Shown here piece by piece: positions 16,643-26,348 of a stretch of 64,000 bases of DNA (position 1 is the first letter of the stretch; each line of letters opens with the position of its first letter). This DNA comes from Oceanobacillus polygoni (GTDB lineage Bacteria > Bacillota > Bacilli > Bacillales > Amphibacillaceae): contig NZ_PIJY01000016.1 of the NCBI RefSeq assembly GCF_008304605.1, forward strand, positions 1 to 64,000, read 5' to 3'. The position numbers were made by a program, and so were the translations under genes. Below the pieces are notes generated by a model. The model worked only from the letters and a program-made list of their open reading frames with translations, did no database searches and had not been told where the DNA came from.

Positions 16643-16804
16643 GCTTTTTTTGAATAAACAATATAAAATAATTATGTAATAGAAAGAAAGTTATGTCAAA
16701 CTTAATAATTTAGACTTTTGTAGAAGGAAACAAATAGCATCATGAAGTACAAGGTGGACATTTCGTTAAAAAGATAAATTAAAAAGTGGAAGGAGAAGGT
16801 AAAA

Positions 16805-18160
16805 ATGGAAACGCTTCAAAAACAATCACTAGTTGAAAAAGACCGTCAAAATGTTTGGCATCACATTTCACCTTATAGTAAGGAAAGTTCTCCAATGATT
16901 GTGGAGGAAGGGAAAGGTTCTTGGATTACGGATCATGAAGGAAACAGGTACTTGGATGGAATGTCTGGATTATGGTGTGTCAATGTTGGATATGGACGTG
17001 AGGAATTAGCGCAGGCTGCTTATGAGCAGGTAAAAAAAATGGCTTACACTCCAATGACACAAAGCCACGTTCCAGCAATTCAGTTAGCAGAGAAATTAAA
17101 TGAAATGCTTGACGATGAGTATATGATTTTCTACTCGAATAGCGGTTCAGATGCCAATGAGGTGGCATTTAAGATTGCCCGTCAATATCATCAACAGAAT
17201 GGCGATACAAACCGTTACAAAATTCTTTCGCGCTACCGTGCTTATCATGGAAGCTCGATGGGAGCTTTATCTGCAACAGGGCAAGCATTAAGGAAATATA
17301 AGTATGAACCACTCTCTTCCGGATTCTTACATGTTGCACCACCGGATAACTATCGAAAACCAGAAGGAATTTCTGTCGAGCAATATAATTTACAAAAAGC
17401 GAAAGAAATTGAAGAAACGATTATCTGGGAGCAAAAGGAAACGATTGCCGCGGTTATTATGGAACCACTAATTACTGGTGGCGGTGTATTAATTCCTGAT
17501 CCTGTTTATGTGGAAGAGGTTGAGAGAATTTGTAAGCGTCACGGAGTACTCCTGATAATTGATGAAGTAATATGTGGATTTGGAAGAACAGGTAAATCTT
17601 TTGGACACAAGCACTTTAATATAAAGCCAGATATGATAACGATGGCAAAAGGTTTAACAAGTGCCTATTTACCGCTATCTGTAACCGCAGTTCGAAAGGA
17701 TATTTACGAATCATTTAAAAGCAATGAAGATAATAGTCATTTTCGTCATGTGAATACATTTGGTGGCAATCCAGCTGCATGTGCAGTAGCATTAAAAAAT
17801 ATTGAAATTATGGAAAGAGAAAATTTAGTTGACCGCTCTGTAGAATTAGGGGAGCGTTTGCTAAATGGGTTAGATGAGTTGAAAGATTATGGTTATGTTG
17901 GGGATATACGCGGAGTTGGTTTAATCGCTGGAATCGAAATTGTTGAGGATAAGCTGACAAAGGAACCAGGCTCGAAGGAACGTGTAGGTAAACTGATTGC
18001 GGATTGTAAGGACAGGGGATTAATTATTGGCAAAAATGGAGACACGGTTGCTGGATATAATAATATCTTGACACTTAGTCCTCCATTATCCTCTACAGAT
18101 GAAGATATTGATTTTATAATTTCTGTTTTACGAAAAGTATTTAGTGAGAATGAGGCATAA
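16805..18160 (+). CDS. class III aminotransferase, probably beta-alanine:pyruvate type
   Basis: The 451-residue PLP enzyme has the fold-type I class III pattern: SGSDANEVAFKIARQ (phosphate binding), RYRAYHGSSMGALSATG, LLIIDEVICGFGRTG and the Schiff-base lysine K282 in DMITMAKGLTSAYLPLS. Known: this subgroup includes omega-amino acid:pyruvate aminotransferases. Next to the semialdehyde dehydrogenase and pyrimidine genes, the natural reaction is beta-alanine (or 3-aminoisobutyrate) plus pyruvate to (methyl)malonate semialdehyde plus alanine. The first codons ATGGAAACGCTTCAA also resemble a cre site with one mismatch. Taurine or GABA as substrate cannot be excluded. Confidence 0.85.
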   Translation: METLQKQSLVEKDRQNVWHHISPYSKESSPMIVEEGKGSWITDHEGNRYLDGMSGLWCVNVGYGREELAQAAYEQVKKMAYTPMTQSHVPAIQLAEKLNEMLDDEYMIFYSNSGSDANEVAFKIARQYHQQNGDTNRYKILSRYRAYHGSSMGALSATGQALRKYKYEPLSSGFLHVAPPDNYRKPEGISVEQYNLQKAKEIEETIIWEQKETIAAVIMEPLITGGGVLIPDPVYVEEVERICKRHGVLLIIDEVICGFGRTGKSFGHKHFNIKPDMITMAKGLTSAYLPLSVTAVRKDIYESFKSNEDNSHFRHVNTFGGNPAACAVALKNIEIMERENLVDRSVELGERLLNGLDELKDYGYVGDIRGVGLIAGIEIVEDKLTKEPGSKERVGKLIADCKDRGLIIGKNGDTVAGYNNILTLSPPLSSTDEDIDFIISVLRKVFSENEA

Positions 18161-18277
18161 ATAAGGTAGCTATGTACTGAAATCAGATATACTATCGATC
18201 ATATATGTAAGATGCAAAAATGATAGACTTGGTGGAAACTATATTTCAATAATAAAACCGTGCTAGGAGGATTTCAA

Positions 18278-19738
18278 TTGACACAAACAGCAGTAAAAGA
18301 AGTAAAAAACTATGTAGGTGGGAAATGGATCGAAGCGAACACAGATAAAACAGAAGCCGTGTACAACCCAGCCACAGGTGAGGTCATTGCAAACGTACCT
18401 GTATCAACACTTGAGGATGTTGATCATGCCGTACAGGTAGCCGCAGAGGCATTCCAATCTTGGAAGGAAGTAGCGGTACCAAGACGTGCTCGCATTCTAT
18501 TTAAATATCAGCAGTTACTAGTAGACAATTGGGAAGAATTAGCGAAAATTATTACGATTGAAAATGGAAAAAGTTACGCAGAAGCTTATGGAGAGGTGCA
18601 ACGTGGAATTGAAAATGTAGAGTTTGCTGCAGGCGCTCCGTCCTTAATGATGGGAGAACAGCTTCCGTCGATTGCAACAGAACTAGAGTCTGGTGTGTAC
18701 CGTTACCCAATCGGTGTTATTGGTGGGATTACGCCATTTAACTTTCCGATGATGGTACCTTGCTGGATGTTCCCGATGGCAATCGCCACTGGAAATACAT
18801 TTGTTTTAAAGCCGTCTGAACGCACCCCGCTTTTGGCCAATCGTTTAGCGGAGTTACTAGAAGAAGCAGGGTTACCAGATGGTGTGTTTAATATTGTGCA
18901 TGGGGCACATGACGTCGTTAATGGTTTATTAGATCATAAAAAAGTCGCAGCAATCTCTTTTGTTGGATCACAACCAGTGGCAGAATATGTATACAAACGT
19001 GGAACGGATAACTTAAAGCGTGTGCAAGCTTTAGCTGGTGCGAAAAACCATTCGATCGTTCTAGCAGATGCTAATTTGGATAATGCAACAACCCAAATCA
19101 TGAATGCAGCATTTGGTTCTGCAGGTGAACGTTGTATGGCAGCATCAGTTGTTGCGGTAGAGGATTCTGTTGCGGATGAATTTATTTCTCTGTTAACGCA
19201 AAAGGCCAATGAAATTGAAATTGGCAATGGGTTAGATGATGGAATTTTCCTAGGACCTGTTATTCGCGAGCAACATAAAGAGCGAACACTGAGCTATATT
19301 GAAACTGGAGAACAAGAGGGAGCAAAGCTCGTTCGTGATGGTCGAAATGATGAAGCAGTACAGCAAAAAGGTTATTTCGTTGGACCGACGATTTTTGATA
19401 ACGTTACATCAGAAATGAAAATCTGGCAAGATGAGATCTTTGCACCAGTATTATCAATCGCACGGGTGAAGAACTTAGATGATGCAATTGATTTATCCAA
19501 TCAGTCCCGTTTTGCGAATGGCGCTTGTATTTTTACGAAGGATGGCGGAAGTGTTCGCAGGTTCCGAGAAACAATTGATGCAGGGATGCTTGGTGTCAAT
19601 ATCGGAGTGCCTGCGCCAATGGCATTCTTCCCATTCTCTGGATGGAAAGATTCTTTTTACGGCGACCTTCATGCGAATGGAAAAGATGGATTGCATTTTT
19701 ATACGAGGAAGAAGGTTATTACGACGAAGTGGGTTTAA
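18278..19738 (+). CDS. mmsA: (methyl)malonate-semialdehyde dehydrogenase, acylating
   Basis: The 486-residue protein belongs to the MmsA/IolA branch of aldehyde dehydrogenases: nucleophile C286 in [14 protein letters not shown] motif [13 protein letters not shown], and [13 protein letters not shown] where other ALDHs carry the ELGGK glutamate. That difference marks the CoA-dependent enzymes. TTG 18278 is chosen because it follows CTAGGAGG at the right distance; GTG 18260 would lie upstream of that site. Known: it turns (methyl)malonate semialdehyde plus CoA and NAD into acetyl-CoA or propionyl-CoA with CO2. It is the last step of uracil or thymine breakdown here. Inositol use (iol) is less likely, as no iol genes are near. 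Confidence 0.88.
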   Translation: MTQTAVKEVKNYVGGKWIEANTDKTEAVYNPATGEVIANVPVSTLEDVDHAVQVAAEAFQSWKEVAVPRRARILFKYQQLLVDNWEELAKIITIENGKSYAEAYGEVQRGIENVEFAAGAPSLMMGEQLPSIATELESGVYRYPIGVIGGITPFNFPMMVPCWMFPMAIATGNTFVLKPSERTPLLANRLAELLEEAGLPDGVFNIVHGAHDVVNGLLDHKKVAAISFVGSQPVAEYVYKRGTDNLKRVQALAGAKNHSIVLADANLDNATTQIMNAAFGSAGERCMAASVVAVEDSVADEFISLLTQKANEIEIGNGLDDGIFLGPVIREQHKERTLSYIETGEQEGAKLVRDGRNDEAVQQKGYFVGPTIFDNVTSEMKIWQDEIFAPVLSIARVKNLDDAIDLSNQSRFANGACIFTKDGGSVRRFRETIDAGMLGVNIGVPAPMAFFPFSGWKDSFYGDLHANGKDGLHFYTRKKVITTKWV

Positions 19739-19753
19739 TATATCTGTAACAAT

Positions 19754-19791
19754 AACGGAGCTTACCAGAATTACTAATGGTAAGCTCCGTT
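19754..19791 (+). terminator. strong hairpin after mmsA
   Basis: AACGGAGCTTACCA (19754-19767) and TGGTAAGCTCCGTT (19778-19791) form a perfect 14-bp stem with a 10-nt loop. There is no long T run, so termination may be partial. The remaining 375 bases up to 20166 hold no gene or recognised element. Confidence 0.6.
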
Positions 19792-20166
19792 AAGATTAAG
19801 GAGGGATAAAAAGCCACTATTGAAAGCACATGGAAATATATTTAGCAAAATAACTTATATTGTTACATTAAAATATAAATAGCGATTTTACCATTTGTCG
19901 AATGATGAAAATAATAAATTTATTATATTAAATGCACGAAAAATACCTACTAGTAGATTCACGTCTTACTCAATAAATTTTTGGTATCACACTTTCCTCG
20001 ATTTTCTATTTACACCACTAAATAAATTATTCCAGCCAAAAAAGTAAATAATCCTTAATAAGAAGATTGCTATAGTTAAAATGGTGATTTGCTAATAGGT
20101 TACCGCATAAGTATATAGTAATCTTCTATTTCATTTTTAAAAAGAGTTTTAAAGGGAGGTTTATCT

Positions 20167-21540
20167 TTGAGAGATTTATTAAAAAATCTTATATCTGGTG
20201 AGGCACTTGCAGCAAACTTTGAGGAATCTAAACCAAGTTTTAACTCCGAGCAAGCACTGGATGAAGCGAATCGGTGTTTATACTGTTATGATGCACCTTG
20301 TATCACTGCATGCCCGACAGGGATTGATATTCCGGGATTCATTAAAAAGATTGTTTCTGGGAACTTGAAGGGGTCTGCAACAACGATTATGGATTCAAAT
20401 CCAGTCGGAGCTAGTTGTGCACGAGTTTGTCCAACAGAAGAACTCTGTGAAGGTGCCTGTGTACTAAATTACTCTACCAAACCCATTCCAATTGGGGATT
20501 TGCAACGATTTGCTACAGATTGGGCAATTAAGAATGAAGAAGTATTATTTAAAGCAGGCAAAAAGAACGGGAAAACGGTTGCTATTGTCGGCAGTGGACC
20601 TGCTGGCTTATCAACGGCACGTGAACTGGCTCGATTAGGCTATGAAGTAACTATATTTGAAGCTAAAAGTGAAGCTGGTGGGTTGGATACATTTGGAATT
20701 GTTCCTTTCCGTCTACCGAAAGATATTTCACTTTGGGAAGTGGAACAAGTGGAAAATTTAGGAGTGGAAATTCGAACGAATACCGAAATCGGTGAGGATA
20801 TTTTTGCGGATGATCTTGTAGAACAATATGATGCGGTAGTACTAGCTATTGGAATGTCCAAAGTTCCAATGCTTGGAATTGAAGGCGAGGAACTAGAAGG
20901 AATATACGACGCTATTGACTTGGTAGAAAGAACGAAAAATGGTGATTATGCAGAGGAGTTTATTGGAAAACGTGTTGTTATTATCGGTGCAGGGAATACC
21001 GCGGTTGATGGTGCGACAACGTCTGTTAGACTTGGTGCTGACAATGTGAAAATTCTTTATCGTAGAACAGAAGCAGAAATGACCGCTTATGATTTTGAAT
21101 ATGAGTTTGCCAAACAAGATGGTGTGGAATTTAGATGGCTGACCAACCCAAAACGACTTATCAGTGATGAAAATGGTCATGTAAAACAAATGGAATGTGT
21201 GAAGATGGAGTTACATGAGGTTGGTGGGGACGGACGCCCTCGACCAGTGGAAAAAGAAGGCTCCGAATTCTTGATGGATGTAGATATAGTTGTCAAAGCC
21301 ATTGGTCAAACAAGACATATGAAAATGATTGAGGATTTTGGTTTGAAGCATAATGGTGGGGTTGTAAAAGTCGATCCAGAAACTTTTATAACATCTAATC
21401 CAAAAGTGTATGCTGCAGGAGACATGATTTTTGGCAAAGGGCTTGGAGAAGCCATGGTCGTAACTGCTGCTCAACAAGGAAAAGATACGGCATTAGCAAT
21501 TCACGAACGCTTTAAAGAATCTGTAACAGATTATGCATAA
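20167..21540 (+). CDS. preT: NAD-dependent dihydropyrimidine dehydrogenase, PreT subunit
   Basis: The 457-residue flavoprotein starts at TTG 20167 after AAAGGGAGG. It shows two cysteine clusters for Fe-S centres (CLYCYDAPCITACPTGIDI and ASCARVCPTEELCEGACV), an FAD motif AIVGSGPAGLSTARELARLG, and a second nucleotide motif VVIIGAGNTAVDGATTS for NAD(P). This is the GltD-like half of mammalian DPD. Known: PreT passes electrons between NADH and PreA, reducing uracil or thymine to the 5,6-dihydro form. preA follows after 27 bases. First gene of the pyrimidine operon. Confidence 0.92.
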   Translation: MRDLLKNLISGEALAANFEESKPSFNSEQALDEANRCLYCYDAPCITACPTGIDIPGFIKKIVSGNLKGSATTIMDSNPVGASCARVCPTEELCEGACVLNYSTKPIPIGDLQRFATDWAIKNEEVLFKAGKKNGKTVAIVGSGPAGLSTARELARLGYEVTIFEAKSEAGGLDTFGIVPFRLPKDISLWEVEQVENLGVEIRTNTEIGEDIFADDLVEQYDAVVLAIGMSKVPMLGIEGEELEGIYDAIDLVERTKNGDYAEEFIGKRVVIIGAGNTAVDGATTSVRLGADNVKILYRRTEAEMTAYDFEYEFAKQDGVEFRWLTNPKRLISDENGHVKQMECVKMELHEVGGDGRPRPVEKEGSEFLMDVDIVVKAIGQTRHMKMIEDFGLKHNGGVVKVDPETFITSNPKVYAAGDMIFGKGLGEAMVVTAAQQGKDTALAIHERFKESVTDYA

Positions 21541-21567
21541 TAGATTTAATTAATTAGGAGGATGTAA

Positions 21568-22836
21568 ATGGCTGATATAAGTATTAATTTTGCTGGAATC
21601 AAATCACCTAATCCGTACTGGCTGGCATCTGCACCCCCGACGAATACCGGATATCAAGTACAGCGTGCCTTTGAAGCAGGATGGGGAGGGGCCGTATGGA
21701 AGACATTAGGAGAGCCAGTATTAAATGTTACCTCTCGATTTGGCGCCTCTCATTTTAACGGACAGCGAGTTGCTGGTTTTAACAATATAGAGTTAATCTC
21801 AGATCGACCATTAGATGTTAATTTGAAAGAAATCTATGAAACGAAGAAGCTTTTTCCTGACCGAGTCATTATCGCTTCCTTGATGGTAGAGCCTAAGCGT
21901 GAAAAATGGCATGAGATTGTAAAAAGAGTTCAGGACGTCGGAGTTGATGGGTTTGAGCTGAATCTTGGCTGTCCACATGGCATGTCTGAAAGAGGAATGG
22001 GTTCAGCTATTGGTCAGCATCCAGATTTAGTAGAAATGACGACGATGTATGCCAAGGAAGCTGCTGAGGTACCGGTCATCACTAAACTAACCCCAAACAT
22101 TACAGATATAACAGCAACAGCAAAGGCTGCTGCTCGAGGTGGGGCAGACGCCATCAGTTTAATTAACACGATTAATAGTTTAATAGGTGTAGATTTAGAT
22201 ACATGGAACACGCTTCCAAATGTGAACGGAAAAGGGGCACATGGTGGATATTGCGGACCAGCAGTGAAACCAATTGCATTAAATATGGTTGGAGAATGCG
22301 CAAGAAATCCAGAAGTGAATATCCCAATATCAGGGATTGGTGGAATTTCTACGTGGCAAGATACCGTGGAATTTATGCTGATGGGTGCGGGTGGTGTACA
22401 AATATGTACAGCAGCAATGCATCACGGATTCCGGATTATTGATGACTTAACAGAGGGCTTGGAAAATTATCTGGATGAAAAAGGGATTGATTCCCTAAGT
22501 GACATAATAGGAAAATCTGTTGACAAGTATACGGACTGGAGTAACCTGGATTTAAATCATAAAGTGGTTGCCCGTATTAATAATGATGTTTGCATTAATT
22601 GTAATAAATGTCATATTGCCTGTGAAGATACATCCCATCAATGTATTGATATGCTTACAGATGAAAATGGAAATGATATTCTGAGAGTAAGAGAAGATGA
22701 CTGTGTTGGCTGTAACCTATGCTCCATCGTCTGTCCGGTGGATGGCGCGATTGACATGATTGATTTAATTCCAACTGAAGCCCCGATGTCCTGGAATGAC
22801 CGTCAGGCAGCAATTCAAATGCTGGAAAGACGCTAA
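21568..22836 (+). CDS. preA: NAD-dependent dihydropyrimidine dehydrogenase, PreA subunit
   Basis: The 422-residue protein has an FMN-binding TIM barrel (DHOD-like) with ELNLGCPHGMSERGMGSAIG, which holds the catalytic cysteine, and the FMN phosphate region PISGIGGISTW. At the C-terminus are two [4Fe-4S] motifs, CINCNKCHIAC and CVGCNLCSIVC. Length and order fit PreA, the C-terminal half of mammalian DPD. Known: it reduces uracil and thymine at FMN using electrons from PreT. The strong AGGAGG site and 27-base gap show one operon with preT and the dihydropyrimidinase gene. Confidence 0.93.
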   Translation: MADISINFAGIKSPNPYWLASAPPTNTGYQVQRAFEAGWGGAVWKTLGEPVLNVTSRFGASHFNGQRVAGFNNIELISDRPLDVNLKEIYETKKLFPDRVIIASLMVEPKREKWHEIVKRVQDVGVDGFELNLGCPHGMSERGMGSAIGQHPDLVEMTTMYAKEAAEVPVITKLTPNITDITATAKAAARGGADAISLINTINSLIGVDLDTWNTLPNVNGKGAHGGYCGPAVKPIALNMVGECARNPEVNIPISGIGGISTWQDTVEFMLMGAGGVQICTAAMHHGFRIIDDLTEGLENYLDEKGIDSLSDIIGKSVDKYTDWSNLDLNHKVVARINNDVCINCNKCHIACEDTSHQCIDMLTDENGNDILRVREDDCVGCNLCSIVCPVDGAIDMIDLIPTEAPMSWNDRQAAIQMLERR

Positions 22837-22876
22837 TTACTGGCTGCAGATTTTTTATTTGAGGGAGGAATCATAG

Positions 22877-24295
22877 ATGAAAAAAATTATAAAAAATGGA
22901 ACGATTGTCACAGCAACAGACACTTATCAAGCGGATGTGTTAATTGAAGATGAAAAAGTGAAAGCGATTGGACAGGACTTAAGTGATGTCTATGCAGAAG
23001 TTATTGATGCAACAGGACTTTACGTTTTTCCTGGGGGCATTGACCCGCATACTCATATGGAAATGCCATTTGGCGGAACTGTAACAAAGGATAATTTTGA
23101 AAGCGGAACCATTGCAGCTGCACACGGTGGAACAACGACGATTATTGACTTCTGTTTAACGGAAAAAGGAAAAACGCTGAAAAGTGCACTGGAAAAATGG
23201 CATGCCAAATCAGAAGGCAGAGCAGTGATTGACTATGGGTTCCATTTGCAAATCGTAGAAGCAAATGAAAATATTTTACAGGAAATACCCTCTATTATTG
23301 AAGAAGAAGGAGTTACTTCCTTTAAAGTATTTATGGCTTACAAAAATGTTTTACAAGCAGATGATGAAACACTTTTCCAAACCCTGATTACTGCAAGAGA
23401 CCATGGTGGATTAGTTATGGTACATGCAGAAAATGGGGATGTTATTGAACACTTGACACAAGAAGCGTTAAAAGCAGGCAATACCGATCCAATCTATCAC
23501 GCCTTAACTCGTCCACCAGAACTGGAAGGTGAAGCAACAGGCCGTGCTGCGAAATTAACGGCATTAGCTAATTCTCAATTATATGTAGTTCATGTCACTT
23601 GTAAAGAAGCAGTAGAACAAATTGCCGAAGCTAGAAGCAAAGGATTCTCTGTTTACGGAGAAACTTGTCCACAATATTTAGTACTTGATCAAACCTATTT
23701 GGAAAAACCTAATTTCGAAGGTGCAAAATACGTATGGTCTCCACCATTACGCGATAAATCAAATCATGAAGTATTGTGGAATGCCTTGAAAAGTGGCGAG
23801 TTGCAAACAATCGGTTCCGACCATTGTTCCTTCGACTTTGATGGACAAAAGGATTTGGGAAAAGGTGACTTCACAAAGATTCCAAATGGTGGGCCATTTG
23901 TCGAAGATCGTTTTAGCGTTCTGTTCTCAGAAGGTGTGAAAAAAGGACGCATTACAATTAATCAATTTGTTGACATGGTTTCGACGCAGACTGCCAAACT
24001 GTTTGGTTTATTCCCGCAAAAAGGAACGATTGCGCCTGGGACAGATGCTGACATCGTCTTATTTGATCCAAATATGGAACGTACGATTTCCGTTAATACA
24101 CATCATTCGGCCGTTGATTATAGCGCTTTAGAAGGAATGAGGATAATTGGTCAGCCTGTAACAGTTCTATCTCGTGGAGAATTTGTCATCAAGGACAAGG
24201 AATTAGTTGCCAAACCAGGGACAGGAAAGTTTTTAAAACGAGCTAAATTTAATTCTGTGCAAACGAATGAAGAAGAAAAAGTTAAAAGCGTGTAA
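22877..24295 (+). CDS. hydA: dihydropyrimidinase (D-hydantoinase type)
   Basis: The 472-residue amidohydrolase has the metal ligands H58 and H60 in GGIDPHTHMEMPFGG and the carboxylated bridging lysine K150 in TSFKVFMAYK. HAENGD, YVVHVTC and TIGSDHCSFDF follow, all classical for hydantoinases. Known: it opens dihydrouracil or dihydrothymine to N-carbamoyl-beta-alanine or its methyl homologue. It follows preA after 40 bases with site GGGAGG. Cyclic amides such as hydantoins could also be substrates. Confidence 0.93.
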   Translation: MKKIIKNGTIVTATDTYQADVLIEDEKVKAIGQDLSDVYAEVIDATGLYVFPGGIDPHTHMEMPFGGTVTKDNFESGTIAAAHGGTTTIIDFCLTEKGKTLKSALEKWHAKSEGRAVIDYGFHLQIVEANENILQEIPSIIEEEGVTSFKVFMAYKNVLQADDETLFQTLITARDHGGLVMVHAENGDVIEHLTQEALKAGNTDPIYHALTRPPELEGEATGRAAKLTALANSQLYVVHVTCKEAVEQIAEARSKGFSVYGETCPQYLVLDQTYLEKPNFEGAKYVWSPPLRDKSNHEVLWNALKSGELQTIGSDHCSFDFDGQKDLGKGDFTKIPNGGPFVEDRFSVLFSEGVKKGRITINQFVDMVSTQTAKLFGLFPQKGTIAPGTDADIVLFDPNMERTISVNTHHSAVDYSALEGMRIIGQPVTVLSRGEFVIKDKELVAKPGTGKFLKRAKFNSVQTNEEEKVKSV

Positions 24296-24316
24296 TTGAA
24301 CTTATGAAATTCCCCG

Positions 24317-24351
24317 TAGCTGCTTGATGAATAAAAAAAATTAAGCAGCTA
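24317..24351 (+). terminator. hairpin after dihydropyrimidinase gene
   Basis: TAGCTGCTT (24317-24325) pairs with AAGCAGCTA (24343-24351), 17-nt loop, followed by TTCGGTTTTATTTT. It may reduce readthrough into the small gene and the carbamoylase. Confidence 0.5.
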
Positions 24352-24464
24352 TTCGGTTTTATTTTAAATGAAGAAGAGGTCGATTGTATTCGGTAAAGGG
24401 ATATGATTAGAAAAAGCTAAATTAGCAGGCAAATAATAGAATGATTAGATTAGGGGGTATCACA

Positions 24465-24683
24465 TTGTCAAGTTATCAAGCGTTTTTACAAGAAAAACAG
24501 CTAATTGATGAGTTTGTTAAAAATGGTTATAAAATCACTGCGATTACAGGGAGCCTGGACGGTGATAAGGTGGAGTTCCAAAAAGAGGGCTTAATGAAAA
24601 TGAAGTCCATTCTGCTTTTGAACGCTGACAGTAGAAAGTATGTAACGACACTACTAATTAAACGACAACTTCAAAAACAATAA
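24465..24683 (+). CDS. small protein of unknown function between hydA and the carbamoylase (72 aa)
   Basis: TTG 24465 follows TAGGGGGT and is preferred over ATG 24441. The product is a short soluble protein: SSYQAFLQEKQLIDEFVKNG, then a strand-rich KITAITGSLDGDKVEFQKEG, then a basic C-terminal helix. No cofactor motif was seen. It is 17 bases ahead of the carbamoylase, so the two are translated together. Its position inside a pyrimidine operon suggests a helper or regulator of the route, which is inference only. Confidence 0.6.
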   Translation: MSSYQAFLQEKQLIDEFVKNGYKITAITGSLDGDKVEFQKEGLMKMKSILLLNADSRKYVTTLLIKRQLQKQ

Positions 24684-24700
24684 ACGCAGGAGGAGTTCCA

Positions 24701-25936
24701 GTGGAGAAACAAAAAGTATTAATTAATGGAGAAAGATTAAAACAAACCGTGGAAGAATTTGCAGACTTTGGAAGAACAAAAAATAACGGTGTCACTCGTT
24801 TAGCATTATCCGAAATCGATATAAAAGTAAGGGATCATTTTAAATCAGTCTGTGAAGAGTTAGGGATGACGGTGAAATGGGATGATATGGGTAATATGTA
24901 TGCAACGCTAGAAGGAGTGGAAAATGACAAGCCACCAGTTGTTATCGGATCGCATTTAGACTCCGTAGAAAAAGGTGGGAGATTTGACGGTGTACTAGGT
25001 GTTTTAACTGGCCTTGAGGTAGTAAGAATATTGGTCGAAAATAATATCAAGCCACAGATTCCGGTCGTGGTAGCCAATATCACCAATGAAGAAGGTGCTA
25101 GATTTGAACCTTCGCTGATGGCTTCAGGGGTCTTATCAGGAAGGTTCGATAAAGATGAGATGTTGAGATCGACCGATAAAAATGGCATAACATTTGCTGA
25201 ATCTTTACATGCAAGTGGTTATAAAGGAAGCAAAGAAAACCGTTTGACAGATGCAAAGGCTTTTTTGGAGTTGCATATTGAACAAGGGCCTGTTTTAGAA
25301 AGTGAATCCATCGATATCGGAATAGTAGAATGTGTGGTAGGCATGTGCTGCTATGAAATTGAAGTAGTTGGAGATTCTGACCATGCGGGAACTACTCCAA
25401 TGCAAATGAGAAAAGATGCCTTATTTACTACCAATTCCTTAATCAATGAAATACGAGAGAAAATGAGCAAATTGGACAGTGATCTTGTTTATACCATTGG
25501 TCGGCTGAATGTAAGTCCGAATATCCATACAGTGATTCCGAATAAAGTTGTTTTTACACTTGAGGCACGCCATAAAGAAGCGACTACGATTTGGCAGGTG
25601 GAGGAAATTATTCAGAGGTTAACACAATCGGAAGGTAAAGAGAAATGTAAAGTAACGGCTAGGAAACTCTGGGAGCGTGACACAGTATGGTTTAATGATA
25701 AACTTGTAAACGCTTTAGAAGATTCTTGTAAATCTCTAGACTATTCATATAAACGCATGCCGAGTGGTGCTGGACATGATGCACAATTTATTGCGACGTA
25801 TCTACCTGCTGCTATGATCTTTGTGCCAAGTGTGAATGGAAAAAGTCATGCCGAAGATGAACTGACTACTTGGAAAGATTGCGAACAAGGGGTAAATGTC
25901 GTTTTACAGACAGTTTTGGATTTATCCAGCATTTAA
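24701..25936 (+). CDS. Zn-dependent N-carbamoyl amidohydrolase (beta-ureidopropionase type)
   Basis: The 411-residue M20-family enzyme of the AmaB/HyuC branch has the metal motifs GSHLDSVEKGGRFDGVLGV and NEEGARFEPSLMASG, plus LHIEQGPVLE. The dimerisation lid carries GDSDHAGTTPMQMRKDAL, and the last metal histidine is in GKSHAEDE. GTG 24701 follows AGGAGG. Known: this branch cleaves N-carbamoyl-L-amino acids or N-carbamoyl-beta-alanine into amine, CO2 and ammonia. With hydA and preTA it completes uracil conversion to beta-alanine. Allantoate amidohydrolase is a close relative but less likely here. Confidence 0.88.
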   Translation: MEKQKVLINGERLKQTVEEFADFGRTKNNGVTRLALSEIDIKVRDHFKSVCEELGMTVKWDDMGNMYATLEGVENDKPPVVIGSHLDSVEKGGRFDGVLGVLTGLEVVRILVENNIKPQIPVVVANITNEEGARFEPSLMASGVLSGRFDKDEMLRSTDKNGITFAESLHASGYKGSKENRLTDAKAFLELHIEQGPVLESESIDIGIVECVVGMCCYEIEVVGDSDHAGTTPMQMRKDALFTTNSLINEIREKMSKLDSDLVYTIGRLNVSPNIHTVIPNKVVFTLEARHKEATTIWQVEEIIQRLTQSEGKEKCKVTARKLWERDTVWFNDKLVNALEDSCKSLDYSYKRMPSGAGHDAQFIATYLPAAMIFVPSVNGKSHAEDELTTWKDCEQGVNVVLQTVLDLSSI

Positions 25937-26049
25937 AGCAATATATAAGCAGGCGATTTCTATGTTTGCTAGATATAAAACCTAAAATAGATAGGTTTCC
26001 TGTCACTTGACCGATAGTAATTTGGAAAAACTTCCTTAAATAAAGAATT

Positions 26050-26089
26050 AAAAAGATGAGTAGAATGATTATTTCTTACTCATCTTTTT
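26050..26089. terminator. Rho-independent terminator of the pyrimidine operon
   Basis: AAAAAGATGAGTA (26050-26062) and TACTCATCTTTTT (26077-26089) form a perfect 13-bp stem with a 14-nt loop. The rest of the 411-base gap up to the ABC binding protein shows no recognisable element. Confidence 0.8.
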
Positions 26090-26348
26090 AATGGACAAAA
26101 ACATTGATTTAGATCCCAAAGTTTCGAACATAGCCCTATAGAAAAATAATCATCAATTTTTATCCAACAACATATAATCAATTGAATATAATCGAAGTCT
26201 TAATCTATCCTCTCGCTAGCCAACTCTCACAGTGCAACCATCGTATAAATCCACTAGTTCTCTCAATCACTTTACAACTTAATGAAAAAATAATGGGTTT
26301 ACTGATTTTCAATAGAAATAGAACTTTTTATCCAAAGGGGGCAATAAA

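Noticed and set aside
18278-19738. myo-Inositol operon (iolA)
   Set aside because: The enzyme is the same family, but no other iol gene is near and the pyrimidine context explains it.
20893-21189. 98-codon minus-strand frame inside preT, and similar long antisense frames in other genes
   Set aside because: These mirror the codon pattern of the real genes and lack starts with ribosome sites.
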